Below are positions 43,841 to 51,907 of a stretch of DNA of 64,000 bases, piece by piece. Position numbers and translations under genes: made by a program. The notes beneath the pieces are model-generated. The model was not told where the DNA came from. It saw only the letters and a program-made list of their open reading frames with translations, and did no database searches. Each line of letters starts with the position of its first letter. Position 1 is the stretch's first letter. This DNA comes from Micromonospora lupini str. Lupac 08 (GTDB lineage: Bacteria; Actinomycetota; Actinomycetes; Mycobacteriales; Micromonosporaceae), in assembly GCF_000297395.2 (NCBI RefSeq), contig NZ_HF570108.1, positions 5,120,636-5,184,635 of the forward strand, given 5' to 3'.

Positions 43841-44494
43841 ATGACCTACAGCGGAGATGTCACCCACGGCGGCCCGCCGGCGGTACGGGAGTTGGACGGG
43901 CTCACCATCAGCAAGCTGTCGGTGGGCCCGATGGACAACAACGCCTACCTGCTGCGCTGCGCCGGCACGGGCGACCAGGTGCTGATCGACGCGGCCAACG
44001 AGGCGCCCCGGCTGCTGGAGCTGATCGGCGACGGTGGTCTGGCCGCCGTGGTGACCACCCACCAGCACATGGACCACTGGGTGGCGCTGGAGGAGGTGGT
44101 CGCCAAGACCGGCGCGCGGGCGCTCGTGCACGCCGACGACGCGGCCGGACTGCCGATCGAGGCGGAGCGGCTGGCCGACGGCGACACCGTCGCGGTCGGT
44201 GACTGCGCGCTGGAGGTCATCCACATCAAGGGCCACACGCCGGGTTCGATCGCGCTGCTCTACCGCGACCCCAACGGCACGCCGCACCTCTGGACTGGGG
44301 ACAGTCTCTTCCCCGGTGGTGTGGGCAACACCGACAAGGACCCGCAGCGCTTCGCCGCGCTGATCGACGACGTCGAGCACAAGCTGTTCGACAAGCTGCC
44401 GGACGACACCTGGTTCTACCCGGGCCACGGCAAGGACAGCACCCTGGGAGCAGAACGCCCGGCCCTCCCTCAGTGGAAAGCCCGAGGCTGGTAA
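43841..44494 (+). CDS. Metallo-beta-lactamase-fold hydrolase (glyoxalase II-like)
   Basis: A 217-residue hydrolase with the binuclear metal set: THQHMDHW (HxHxDH), GHTPGSIALLYRD (third His), WTGDSLFPGG (bridging Asp) and FYPGHGKDS (last His). The size and spacing fit the glyoxalase II/YcbL-like group of thioester or lactone hydrolases; the substrate is not predictable. ATG 43841. Divergent from rsgA across 241 bp and convergent with the DedA gene through a long inverted repeat. Confidence 0.9.
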   Translation: MTYSGDVTHGGPPAVRELDGLTISKLSVGPMDNNAYLLRCAGTGDQVLIDAANEAPRLLELIGDGGLAAVVTTHQHMDHWVALEEVVAKTGARALVHADDAAGLPIEAERLADGDTVAVGDCALEVIHIKGHTPGSIALLYRDPNGTPHLWTGDSLFPGGVGNTDKDPQRFAALIDDVEHKLFDKLPDDTWFYPGHGKDSTLGAERPALPQWKARGW

Positions 44495-44618
44495 CCCCAC
44501 CCAACCCGAGCCCCAGCTCTCGGCCCCGAATCCGGTTCATCCACGGCTGACCGAGAACCACAAAAGACCCACAACCGCGAGGTGGGACGCCGCACCACCG
44601 GACGAACCGTCCCCACGA

Positions 44619-44695
44619 GGGGGCGGGGGCCTGCCGTGCCCGGCGCAGGGATCAAGCCTGACCGCCCGGAGCCGGGCACGGCAGGCCCCGCCCCC
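44619..44695. repeat. Long inverted repeat between convergent genes
   Basis: Left arm 44619-44644 (GGGGCGGGGGCCTGCCG...) and right arm 44671-44695 form a 24-bp near-perfect stem (one extra G on the left) around a 26-nt loop. It may be a bidirectional terminator for the MBL gene and dedA. Its size resembles the palindromic elements but the ends differ. Confidence 0.75.
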
Positions 44696-44737
44696 CTACC
44701 GCAACCAACGACCGCCGACCAGCGACAAGCGACCAGC

Positions 44738-45346
44738 TCAACCAGCAAGAGCAGCGAACCGCCGCCGCGCCCCCACCAGCACGACGAACGCCAGCACCAG
44801 CCCCACCCCCATGGTGACCAGCAGCGGGTTGGGCGCCCCCGGCAGCAGACCGGCCAGCGACCGCGAGGCGGTGCCCAGCGCCAGGTAGAGACCGGCCCAG
44901 GCCGCCGCGCCGAGGGTCGCGCAGGCGAGGAACCGGCGGTACGACATCCGCAGGCCGCCGGCGGCAAGCGGCAGCAGCGCGTTGAACACCGGCAGGAACG
45001 GCGCGACCATCATCATCCGGCCACCGCCGGAACTGAGGATCCCCTCCGCCGCGCTCCAGCGCGACTCACCGATCCAGCCCCCGATCCGGCTGCCGCGCAG
45101 GCGTTCGGCGTAGCGGCGACCGACCAGGAAACTCAGCGACCAGCCCGCCAGGCAGCCGGCCAGCACCGCGGCGAAGGTGGCCAGCCCGGTGGCCGGGCGG
45201 CCCACCCCGACCGCGGCCAGGATTGCCACGTCACCGGGGATCAGCACACCCAGCAGCGGTACGGCGTCGAAGAGCATGACCAGCCCGAGCACTCCCATCA
45301 GCACCAGGATGGGCAGTTCTCCGACCTGGGCCAGCCATTGCGTCAT
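44738..45346 (-). CDS. DedA family membrane protein
   Basis: A 202-residue DedA/VTT-domain protein with four to five membrane segments. Family features: FDAVPLLGVLIPGDVAILAAVG (re-entrant helix with the acidic residue and P-G-D), SFLVGRRYAERL, MMMVAPFLPVFNALLPLAAGGLRMSYRRFLA (the membrane-inserted Arg/Pro motif is less basic here than in E. coli). These proteins are probable lipid scramblases or undecaprenyl-phosphate carriers. ATG 45346 with TAGCGT 7 nt before it suggests a leaderless mRNA. A second, fused DedA is at 55002. Confidence 0.88.
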   Translation of the reverse strand: MTQWLAQVGELPILVLMGVLGLVMLFDAVPLLGVLIPGDVAILAAVGVGRPATGLATFAAVLAGCLAGWSLSFLVGRRYAERLRGSRIGGWIGESRWSAAEGILSSGGGRMMMVAPFLPVFNALLPLAAGGLRMSYRRFLACATLGAAAWAGLYLALGTASRSLAGLLPGAPNPLLVTMGVGLVLAFVVLVGARRRFAALAG

Positions 45347-45353
45347 GCCTCGT

Positions 45354-45359
45354 ACGCTA
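45354..45359 (-). promoter_or_regulatory. Leaderless promoter -10 of dedA gene
   Basis: Minus strand TAGCGT, 7 nt, ATG at 45346; no clear ribosome site. Confidence 0.45.
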
Positions 45360-45447
45360 TGGCCGCCGCGCCTGCGCGGACATCCGGTCGCAGCCCCCAG
45401 CCTCCCCTGGTATCGGCCTCGGGGTCGCCCCTGAGAGGGGCCGGGCG

Positions 45448-46143
45448 TCAGGCGGGTCGCAGCACCTGCACCCGGCGCAGCGACGAGTCCACCGACGGCT
45501 CGGTGGTGGGCACCGGATAGTCGGCAAGCACCCGCAGCCCGTCGGCCGGCAGGTGCCCCCGGCCGGGGTCCCCGACCAGCACCTCGGCGCCGGAGGCGAC
45601 GGCCCGTTGCAGAAACGGCAGCATCCGCTCGGCCATCGGGCGGCTGTAGAAGACGTCTCCGGCGACCACCAGGTCCGCGTCGACGCGGGCGCTGTCGAGC
45701 AGATCCTCGCCGCTGACGTCGACGGTGACCCGGTTGGCGCGCGCGTTGACCGTGATGGCCGCGACGGCGTACGGGTCGATGTCGTTGGCGACGACGTCGG
45801 CGGCGCCGGCCAGCGCGGCGGCGATGGCCACCAGTCCCGAACCGGCGGCGAGGTCGAGGACGCGGCGTCCGGCGGCCAGCTCCGGGTGGTCCAGCAGGTG
45901 CCGGGCCAGGGCCTGGCCGCCGGCCCAGGCGGAGGCCCAGTACGGCGCCGGCAGGGCGTGCCCGGCGAGCGCCTCCATCCGGGCCCACCAGACGATCGCG
46001 TCCTCGGCGAGGTAGAGCCGCACCTCCGGGACGAACGGGGTGGGCACCAGGTGGAGCCGGTCCAGGCCGGAACCGGGCGCGTCGATCTCGCGCTCCAGCT
46101 CGGTCAGCGCGGTGGCTGCGGCACCCCTCATCGGCGCAAGCAT
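45448..46143 (-). CDS. SAM-dependent methyltransferase (NNMT/ETFB-lysine-like)
   Basis: A 231-residue class I methyltransferase. Motif I is GRRVLDLAAGSGLVAIAAA, motif II ADVVANDIDPYAVAAITVNARAN, motif IV VDADLVVAGDVFYSRPMAERML. The D-V-F-Y-S motif and an N-terminal region with PYWASAWAGGQALARHLL resemble the group of ETFB/protein-lysine methyltransferases. ATG 46143 is a tentative start: it lacks a clear ribosome site, and ATG 46131 is equally possible. Divergent from cspA. Confidence 0.8.
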   Translation of the reverse strand: MLAPMRGAAATALTELEREIDAPGSGLDRLHLVPTPFVPEVRLYLAEDAIVWWARMEALAGHALPAPYWASAWAGGQALARHLLDHPELAAGRRVLDLAAGSGLVAIAAALAGAADVVANDIDPYAVAAITVNARANRVTVDVSGEDLLDSARVDADLVVAGDVFYSRPMAERMLPFLQRAVASGAEVLVGDPGRGHLPADGLRVLADYPVPTTEPSVDSSLRRVQVLRPA

Positions 46144-46277
46144 GCCGCAGCGGAGGGTGGTCGGGGCGGCTTTCGCATGCCGGCGCGCACAGAGTTCATC
46201 TGAGTTCAAGTAAACACCTACGGCACTTCGGCCGGCAGATCGGGCGTTTGCCCGTTACTGTCGAACAGGTACGGGCG

Positions 46278-46300
46278 ACCATCGGCCACGGGCCGATGGT
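46278..46300 (+). other. Hairpin in the cspA 5' leader
   Basis: Perfect 10-bp stem ACCATCGGCC / GGCCGATGGT with an ACG loop, ending 26 nt before the cspA start and just upstream of the GGGAGAG ribosome site. It may contribute to cold-dependent translation. A weak promoter candidate lies at 46248-46275 (TTGCCC-16-TACGGG). Confidence 0.4.
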
Positions 46301-46326
46301 CCGCCGCTTTGAACAGGGAGAGATGC

Positions 46327-46530
46327 ATGGCAACCGGCACGGTTAAGTGGTTCAACTCGGAAAAGGGCTTCGGTTTCATCGAGCAGGATGGTGGGGGGCC
46401 GGACGTGTTCGTCCACTACTCCGCCATCGCTTCGAGCGGCTACCGGGAGCTCAACGAGGGCCAGAAGGTCGAGTTCGAGGTGACCCAGGGGCAGAAGGGT
46501 CCGCAGGCGGACAACGTCCGCCCGATGTAG
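46327..46530 (+). CDS. cspA: Cold shock protein CspA family
   Basis: A 67-residue OB-fold RNA chaperone: MATGTVKWFNSEKGFGFIEQ, with RNP1 KGFGFI and RNP2 VFVHYS, and the standard C-terminus GQKGPQADNVRPM. ATG 46327 has GGGAGAG about 5 nt upstream. Single gene, convergent with the MFS transporter. Confidence 0.97.
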   Translation: MATGTVKWFNSEKGFGFIEQDGGGPDVFVHYSAIASSGYRELNEGQKVEFEVTQGQKGPQADNVRPM

Positions 46531-46578
46531 CTCCGTGCCGGTGACGGCGGTCGGTTCCCGGCCGCCGTCGCAGTGCAC

Positions 46579-47859
46579 TCAAGACGCTGCCGGGGCGGCG
46601 GGCAGGTCCCGCCGCCGCCGGAGCGGTCCAATCAGCAGGATCAGCGGGGTGATCGCCAACCAGGCGGTCATCACGCTGATAGCCGTGCCAACGCCGTAGC
46701 GCGCGCCCAGTGCTCCGGCCAGCACGGCCGCCAGCGGGATGGCACCGAAGTTGAGCAGGTGCATGCTCACCGTCACGCGGCCGAGCAGGTGGTGCGGCGT
46801 GTACGTCTGCCGGAAGGCGCCCTTGACCACGTTGCCGATGGCCACTCCGAGGCCGATCAGCACGCCACCGAGGGCCGGCCAGACCAGCCCGACGCCGGGC
46901 GCGGCCAGCGGGATGAGCAGGGCGGGCGGGCCGGTGAGCGCTGCCCCGATCAGCATGGCGCGCGCGGTGCCACACCGACGGGCCAGGGCGGTGGCCACCA
47001 GCGCGCCGATGATCCCCCCGACGCTCATCACTCCGACCAGCACGCCCACCAGGCCCGGCGCGAGCCGCAGCTCACGCACCAGGAACACCACCAGGACGGC
47101 CTGGTAGCCGGTCAGCCCGATGTTGCTGGCGGCGCCGAAGACCGTCAGCACCCGCAGGTACGGGTCGCGGACGACGAAGCGCAGTCCCTCGGCGATGTCG
47201 CGACGCAGCGACCGGGACCGGTCCGGCCGGGTGAGGCGCGGTTCGGCGGTGCGGATGCGCAGCAGGAGGACCGCCGAGAGCAGGAACGTCAGCGCGTCCA
47301 GCAGCAACGCGGCGACCGCCCCGGTGAGCTGGGCGATGAGACCGGCGATGCCGGGCCCGACGACGTAGCTCGCGGTCTGCGTGGCCTGTAGTTTCGCGTT
47401 TCCCTCGGGCAGTTGCTCGGGCCGCAGCAGCACCGGCAGGTAGACCTGGTCGGCGGTCTCGAAGAAGACCCGTGCGGTGCCGGCGCCCAGCGCCACCAGC
47501 AGCAACTGCTCGACGGTGAGGCGGCCCAGGGCGGCGGTCACCGGCACGCTGAGGAAGGCCAGCGCGCAGAGCAGGTCGCAGACCACCATCAGGGGTCGGC
47601 GCGGCAGCCGGTCCACCCACGCGCCGGCCGGGAGACCGATCACCAGCCAGGGCAGCCAGGCCGCGGCGGTGAGGACCGCCACCTGGAAGGTGCTGGCGTC
47701 GAGCACGGCGACCGCCACCAGGGGCAGCGCGACGGTGGTGACGTTGCTGCCGATGCTGCTGACCGTCTGCCCGGCCCAGAGCAGGCGGAAGTCGCGGTGC
47801 CGCAGCAGCCCGCGCGAGGGTCGGACCGGGCTCCGGTCGGTGCGGGTGGCCGCAGTCAC
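46579..47859 (-). CDS. MFS transporter (EntS/MFS_3-like)
   Basis: A 426-residue major-facilitator protein with about twelve membrane helices. Visible are the N-terminal FRLLWAGQTVSSIGSNVTTVALPLVAV and the loop GAWVDRLPRRPLMVVCD (motif A), typical of drug/siderophore exporters with FETADQVYLPVLL. GTG 47859 overlaps the ArsR-type gene's stop (GTGA), so the two form an operon under one operator. Substrate unknown; the regulator pairing suggests inducible efflux. Confidence 0.9.
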   Translation of the reverse strand: MTAATRTDRSPVRPSRGLLRHRDFRLLWAGQTVSSIGSNVTTVALPLVAVAVLDASTFQVAVLTAAAWLPWLVIGLPAGAWVDRLPRRPLMVVCDLLCALAFLSVPVTAALGRLTVEQLLLVALGAGTARVFFETADQVYLPVLLRPEQLPEGNAKLQATQTASYVVGPGIAGLIAQLTGAVAALLLDALTFLLSAVLLLRIRTAEPRLTRPDRSRSLRRDIAEGLRFVVRDPYLRVLTVFGAASNIGLTGYQAVLVVFLVRELRLAPGLVGVLVGVMSVGGIIGALVATALARRCGTARAMLIGAALTGPPALLIPLAAPGVGLVWPALGGVLIGLGVAIGNVVKGAFRQTYTPHHLLGRVTVSMHLLNFGAIPLAAVLAGALGARYGVGTAISVMTAWLAITPLILLIGPLRRRRDLPAAPAAS

Positions 47860-48431
47860 GGCCGGGCCGGTACGCCGTGGACGAACACGAAGACGGGCTG
47901 CCGGTCGCTCCCGTCGTCGGGCAGCGGCCGGTCGGCCCAGCGAGCCAGCAGGTCGATCATCTCTCGGCTCAGCTCGGCCAGTTCCTCGGGCGTGAGGTGC
48001 AGCCACCTGTCCGTCGAGAACGGCGCGTCCGCCCAGGCGGCCTGCGCCGACTCGTCGGCGGCGTGCCAGGCCCGGGCCAGGGCGACGTGCCGGTCCAGGT
48101 TGAGCGAGGTGGCGGCGTCGGCGACCGCCCGGGCGGCGGGGTCGGCGTCGAAGTCGGTGTTTGACCACCGCACGCCCCGGGTGACCAGTCGCCACCACCG
48201 TTCGCGGCGGTCCCGGGCCAGCTCGGGGGCCTCGGTGACGAGGTCGGCGGCGGCGAGCACCTTGAGGTGGTGGCTGACGTTCGCGGGCGCCTGGTCGGTG
48301 CGCTCGGCGAGCAGGCCGACTGTCGACGGGCCGTGCACCTTGAGCACGTCCATGAGTCGACGGCGCAGCGGGTGGGCCATGGCGGCCAGCACCCGGGAGT
48401 CGGTGACCTGGCGTACGTCGGGCGTGTCCAT
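47856..48431 (-). CDS. ArsR/HTH_20-type transcriptional regulator
   Basis: A 191-residue winged-helix regulator. The HTH is at about 12-66 (RVLAAMAHPLRRRLMDVLKVHGPSTVGLLAERTDQAPANVSHHLKVLAAADLV), then a wing and a long helical C-terminus (LTPEELAELSREMIDLLARWADR). The Cys metal site of classical ArsR is absent (no ELCVCDL-like motif), so the signal is probably not arsenic. ATG 48431 with GAGGGTGGGG just upstream. It precedes and overlaps the MFS gene; an 18-bp inverted repeat directly upstream is its likely operator. Confidence 0.9.
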   Translation of the reverse strand: MDTPDVRQVTDSRVLAAMAHPLRRRLMDVLKVHGPSTVGLLAERTDQAPANVSHHLKVLAAADLVTEAPELARDRRERWWRLVTRGVRWSNTDFDADPAARAVADAATSLNLDRHVALARAWHAADESAQAAWADAPFSTDRWLHLTPEELAELSREMIDLLARWADRPLPDDGSDRQPVFVFVHGVPARP

Positions 48432-48444
48432 GTCCCCACCCTCG

Positions 48445-48496
48445 CATCCGCAACAACTATTGCGCAATGAGTATTGCTCAATAGTTGTTGCGGATG
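48445..48496 (-). promoter_or_regulatory. Large operator/promoter of the ArsR-MFS operon
   Basis: Perfect 18-bp inverted repeat (CATCCGCAACAACTATTG / CAATAGTTGTTGCGGATG) around a 16-bp spacer, itself containing GCAAT/ATTGC. Minus strand shows TTGAGC-16-TAGTTG inside the repeat, which would be blocked by a bound regulator. It is strikingly AT-rich for this genome. Confidence 0.8.
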
Positions 48497-48505
48497 TTCG
48501 GTGAA

Positions 48506-48538
48506 GAGGGGCGACCCGGTGGGGACGGGCCACCCCTC
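48506..48538 (-). terminator. Terminator after the M15-like gene
   Basis: A 13-bp stem with two mismatches (GAGGGGCGACCCG / CGGGCCACCCCTC) directly after the stop of the gene ending at 48541. Confidence 0.55.
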
Positions 48539-48540
48539 GC

Positions 48541-49422
48541 TCAGGCGACGAGCCGGCGGGCCAGTTCGTCGGCGACCTGCTTGGCGATGGTGGGCGGGAT
48601 GGCCGCGGCGATCTTCTCCGGCGTGAGCCCGGCCAGCACGCCGGCGATGATCGCCGGCTCGTCGGTGAAGTCGCGCGCGGCAAGCGTGTTCAACCCCGCC
48701 TGGATGGCGATGAGCTGCGCTGCCATTGTCTTCAGGTTGTAGTTGCCGGCCACTGGCGCACCGGTGTCGTCCCGGCCCTCGGCCAGGCGGGTGTAGATCT
48801 GCCCGATCGGGTTGCGCCCGTCGAGCACGGTGAGGTTCGTGTGGACGGTGGCCAGCCAGTTGTGCTCTTCGGGGGTCATGTCGTCGTCCTCCAGGAGTCC
48901 GATGGAGCTGAGGTAGCGGCGGAACAGCGGCCGTTGGTCGCGGCCTGCCTTGATGGCGTCACGGAAGAAGCTGAAGTGGGTGTGCCAGAGGTGCGAGCTG
49001 TCGCCGCTGGTGCGCTTGCCGAGGCGGTCCCACCGCTTCACTGTCGTACCGTCGGGGCTGTAGATGATCTCGCGCAGGTCCCGGGTGTCCGCCGCGTTCG
49101 CGACGCACTGACCCACACACCAGAGCGAGAAGCTGGACAGGGTGTGCGTCCGTCCGCCGGAGCGGACCTCGAAGCCGCCGACGTCGAGCGCCGCCGCGTC
49201 GAGGGTCAGGCCGTTGCGGTCCCGCGACGACTCCACCACCGAGTAGTCGTTGACCACCACCCGGTCCGATCCGCAGTGGTAGCCGCCCCGGTGGTCCGGA
49301 TCGCCGACGATCCCGACCTCCGCGGGTTCCAGGTCGGCGGGGCGGTCGATGTCCGGATCGACGTTGAGGTGCGCGAGGAGGAGACTTCGGACGGCCAACA
49401 GGTTCGTCGGAGCCCGGGTCAT
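48541..49422 (-). CDS. Orphan lysin-type protein with M15-like zinc peptidase motif
   Basis: A 293-residue soluble protein. The N-terminal about 165 residues resemble M15/VanY-like D,D-peptidases of phage lysins: GGYHCGSDRV (His), SRDRNGLTLDAAALDVGGF (Asp), and SHLWHTHFSFF (WHxH). No signal peptide is seen, which fits a phage-type lysin. The C-terminal half is helical and Ala-rich (GVLAGLTPEKIAAAIPPTIAKQVADELARRL), like the tail of phage-encoded proteins. Start ATG 49422 has GAAAGGGGGG 4-5 nt upstream. No other phage gene is nearby, so it may be a domesticated remnant. The enzymatic role is inferred and unproven. Confidence 0.6.
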   Translation of the reverse strand: MTRAPTNLLAVRSLLLAHLNVDPDIDRPADLEPAEVGIVGDPDHRGGYHCGSDRVVVNDYSVVESSRDRNGLTLDAAALDVGGFEVRSGGRTHTLSSFSLWCVGQCVANAADTRDLREIIYSPDGTTVKRWDRLGKRTSGDSSHLWHTHFSFFRDAIKAGRDQRPLFRRYLSSIGLLEDDDMTPEEHNWLATVHTNLTVLDGRNPIGQIYTRLAEGRDDTGAPVAGNYNLKTMAAQLIAIQAGLNTLAARDFTDEPAIIAGVLAGLTPEKIAAAIPPTIAKQVADELARRLVA

Positions 49423-49464
49423 GGGGCCCCCCTTTCAATGGACGGGGGCCGAGCGCACGACATC

Positions 49465-49482
49465 ACACCGCGTACGCGGTGT
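49465..49482. promoter_or_regulatory. 18-bp perfect palindrome upstream of lysin-type gene
   Basis: ACACCGCGTACGCGGTGT, 43 nt before the ATG at 49422, between a presumed promoter (AT-rich TTTTATGCGG on the minus strand near 49545) and the gene. On the plus strand it is followed by CGGTTTTT, a terminator-like layout, but no plus-strand gene precedes it; an operator is more likely. Confidence 0.45.
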
Positions 49483-49587
49483 CGGTTTTTCGGGCGAGCC
49501 CGGCCTACTGGTGCACGGCGCCGGGCGTTGACCCAACCATAGCCCGCATAAAACGTGAACGCCCAGCTCAGAGGGGGTCTATTCGTT

Positions 49588-51267
49588 TCAGGTGCTGAGT
49601 GGGGCAGTGTGGACGATCGGCAGCCACAGCGCCGAGGGATGCTCCGGATCGTGCAGGACCTGCCGCCAGCCGGCACGCAGCGTCACCGCCGTGCCGAGGG
49701 GTTCGCCGCTGCCCGGGTTGCGTGCCCACCGCGGGTGGGCGCCGCCGGTGACCTGGACGCGCAGTCGGTGCCCGGCCGCGAACCGGTACGCGGTCGGCCA
49801 GAGCGGCACCGGAACCCGCAGCGCCCCGGACCCGTCGTCGGGAAACCGGCCGGGTGCGACCCGGACCAGCCCGTCGCACACGTTGCGGGAACGCCCGCGC
49901 CGGTCCACATCGCACAGCCGGACGTAGACGTCCAGGTACGCGAGGTCACTGCGGACGTGGATCTCCGCGCGTACGCCGCCGATCACCTCGACCGGCTCGG
50001 TGAGCGGAGCGCTGGTGTACGTCAGCACGTCGGGTCGGGCCTCGACGGGCCGGTTGTCCACCGGACCGGCCCGCTTGGCGACCAGCAGCGGGCCACCGAG
50101 TGACGGGGTCGGATCGGCCGGGTCGTACCGGAACTCGTCAGGTGCCGAGGGGGTCGGCGGGCGGCTCGCCAGCTCGCCGCCCGGGTGCAGGTGCCACGGG
50201 GTGTCGGTGACCGCCGGCGGCCAGTCCGGCAGGTCCCGCCAACCGCCACCGGGACCGCCCACGTGCAGCCGCACCGGAGCCGCGCGGGAGAACCCGGAGG
50301 GCCGCCGCCCGTCGGCCGAGGAGACGTCCAGGTGTTCGTCCAGCCAGGCAAGCCCCTCGCGCAGCGCGGCCACGAAGAGGCCGGGGCTGCCGTGCGTCCA
50401 CGGGCCGATCACCAGGCGCGGCCGGGCGCCCGCGGCACGCAGGGTGGCGTGGTCGTCGAGCTGGGCGGGCAGGAAGATGTCGTGCCAGCCGGTGACCATG
50501 ACCACGGGCGCGCGCACCCGGGCCACCCGGTCGGCGAAGACCCGGCTACGCCAGTACGCGGCATCGGGATCGTGGTGGCGCAGCCACTCCTGGAAGAACG
50601 GGATCGTGACGCCGGTGGCCACCCGGTCCGCCTCGGCCAGCGGCAGGTGGTCCAGGGCGGCCGCCAGGCGGGGCTGCCCCCGCTTGAGCTCCCACTGCCG
50701 GGCCAGCCTCGGCACGGTCTGGGCGTGCAGCAGCTCGGCCCAGGTCAGCACGGTGTCCAGGGCGAACGACTCCCCCGCGTACGTCGAGTCCCGGGTGGAC
50801 GACGCGGTCACCACCGCGACCATCGCGCGCAGCTCGTCGCCGGCGTCGGCGGCCAGCGCCCACTGGGCGAAGCCCTGGTAGCTGACCCCGAACATGCCGA
50901 GCGCTCCGGACCACCAGGGCTGGCGGCGCAGCCAGTCCAGGGTGTCCACCCCGTCGTCGCGTTCGTGCACCAGCGGGGCGAACGTGCCGCCCGAGCCGCC
51001 GGTGCCCCGGCAGGACTGGATCACCGCGTGTCGGCCGCGCGCGGCGAGCAGCCGGCCGAGCAGCCGCAACGGCCCGCCCCGCCCGTACGGGGTGCGGATC
51101 AGCACGGTCGGCGCGGGTCGGTCCCCCGGGGCGTAGTGGTCGGTCCGCAGCACGACGCCGTCCCGCACCCGGACCGGGATGTCGCGAGTGGTCCGGACCG
51201 GGCCGGGGCGCACGGCGGGCAGCCGCAGCGCGGCGGCGGCGAGGCGGGCGACGAGCCGGCCCGGCAT
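49588..51267 (-). CDS. CocE/NonD family alpha/beta-hydrolase
   Basis: A 559-residue S15-type hydrolase. The nucleophile motif is GMFGVSYQGFAQWALAA (Ser about 129), the N-terminal DGVVLRTDHYAP and VLIRTPYGR are family hallmarks, and the C-terminal jelly-roll domain (ADLAYLDVYVRLCDVDRRGRSRNVCDGLVR) completes the X-Pro-peptidase/cocaine-esterase layout. It cleaves an ester or amide acyl bond; the substrate is unknown. ATG 51267 follows the MarR stop by 2 nt (TGAGCATG), indicating coupling. Confidence 0.92.
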   Translation of the reverse strand: MPGRLVARLAAAALRLPAVRPGPVRTTRDIPVRVRDGVVLRTDHYAPGDRPAPTVLIRTPYGRGGPLRLLGRLLAARGRHAVIQSCRGTGGSGGTFAPLVHERDDGVDTLDWLRRQPWWSGALGMFGVSYQGFAQWALAADAGDELRAMVAVVTASSTRDSTYAGESFALDTVLTWAELLHAQTVPRLARQWELKRGQPRLAAALDHLPLAEADRVATGVTIPFFQEWLRHHDPDAAYWRSRVFADRVARVRAPVVMVTGWHDIFLPAQLDDHATLRAAGARPRLVIGPWTHGSPGLFVAALREGLAWLDEHLDVSSADGRRPSGFSRAAPVRLHVGGPGGGWRDLPDWPPAVTDTPWHLHPGGELASRPPTPSAPDEFRYDPADPTPSLGGPLLVAKRAGPVDNRPVEARPDVLTYTSAPLTEPVEVIGGVRAEIHVRSDLAYLDVYVRLCDVDRRGRSRNVCDGLVRVAPGRFPDDGSGALRVPVPLWPTAYRFAAGHRLRVQVTGGAHPRWARNPGSGEPLGTAVTLRAGWRQVLHDPEHPSALWLPIVHTAPLST

Positions 51268-51269
51268 GC

Positions 51270-51800
51270 TCAGTCCGTCGCCCGGTGGGGCGGCTCGGGC
51301 CGGGCGGCGCGGACCGCGTCGCGGTGCGCGCGCAGCGACTCGCTCATCTCCGCCAGGAACCGGTGCACCACCTCCAGCTCGTCCTCGCCGAAGCGGTCCA
51401 TCACCGTGTCGGTCCGGGCGCCCAGCGGCCGGAAGAACTCCATGGCCAACGCGGCGCCCTGGTCGGCGTAGTGCAGCAGCACCTTGCGCCTGTCGACGGT
51501 GTCCCGGTCCCGGCGGATGTGCCCGGCCCGTTCCAGCCTGTCGATCAGGGCGGTGACCGAGCCGGACGACAGGTTGAGCTGCGCACCGAGGCGGCCGGGG
51601 GTGATCGGGTCACCGAACAGCTCGGCGTCCATGACCGCGATCAGCGCGTTCAGGTCGGTCGGGTTGAGGCCGTGCAGGTTGGCGAAGGCGTGGCCGACCT
51701 GCTGGGCGTCAACCGCGTACCGCCGGAGGTTGTTGGTGATCTCCGCGACCAGCTGGTCGCGGCGCGTGTCGCGCCGCCGGTACATGCCGTGAGTCGCCAC
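51270..51800 (-). CDS. MarR family transcriptional regulator
   Basis: A 176-residue winged-helix regulator with the MarR core: LNALIAVMDAELFGDPITPGRLGAQLNLSSGSVTALIDRLERAGHIRRDRDTVDRRKVLLHYADQG (the DRR wing motif). GTG 51800. It is divergent from the MMPL transporter and coupled to the CocE hydrolase. It probably controls both divergent transcripts in response to a small lipophilic molecule. Confidence 0.92.
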   Translation of the reverse strand: MATHGMYRRRDTRRDQLVAEITNNLRRYAVDAQQVGHAFANLHGLNPTDLNALIAVMDAELFGDPITPGRLGAQLNLSSGSVTALIDRLERAGHIRRDRDTVDRRKVLLHYADQGAALAMEFFRPLGARTDTVMDRFGEDELEVVHRFLAEMSESLRAHRDAVRAARPEPPHRATD

Positions 51801-51867
51801 CTCGCGCCGCTTCTCCCCGTCGTCGGTTCCCGGGTTGCAGCATAGAACAGCCGCCGATAATCTCGGC

Positions 51868-51877
51868 TATCAAGATA
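51868..51877. promoter_or_regulatory. Candidate MarR operator half
   Basis: TATCAAGATA in the 107-bp divergent spacer, an AT-rich motif typical of MarR sites (compare CTTGATATCAAG), with ATAATC nearby at 51857. Confidence 0.45.
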
Positions 51878-51907
51878 CTCGACTCTCGAAGGATCTAGGG
51901 GTCAGCG

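Noticed and set aside
48541..49422. Prophage remnant
   Set aside because: Only a single lysin-like gene; no integrase, att-like direct repeats or structural genes nearby.
49465..49500. Plus-strand intrinsic terminator (palindrome followed by TTTTT)
   Set aside because: No plus-strand transcription unit precedes it; it lies in the leader of a minus-strand gene, so an operator is more likely.
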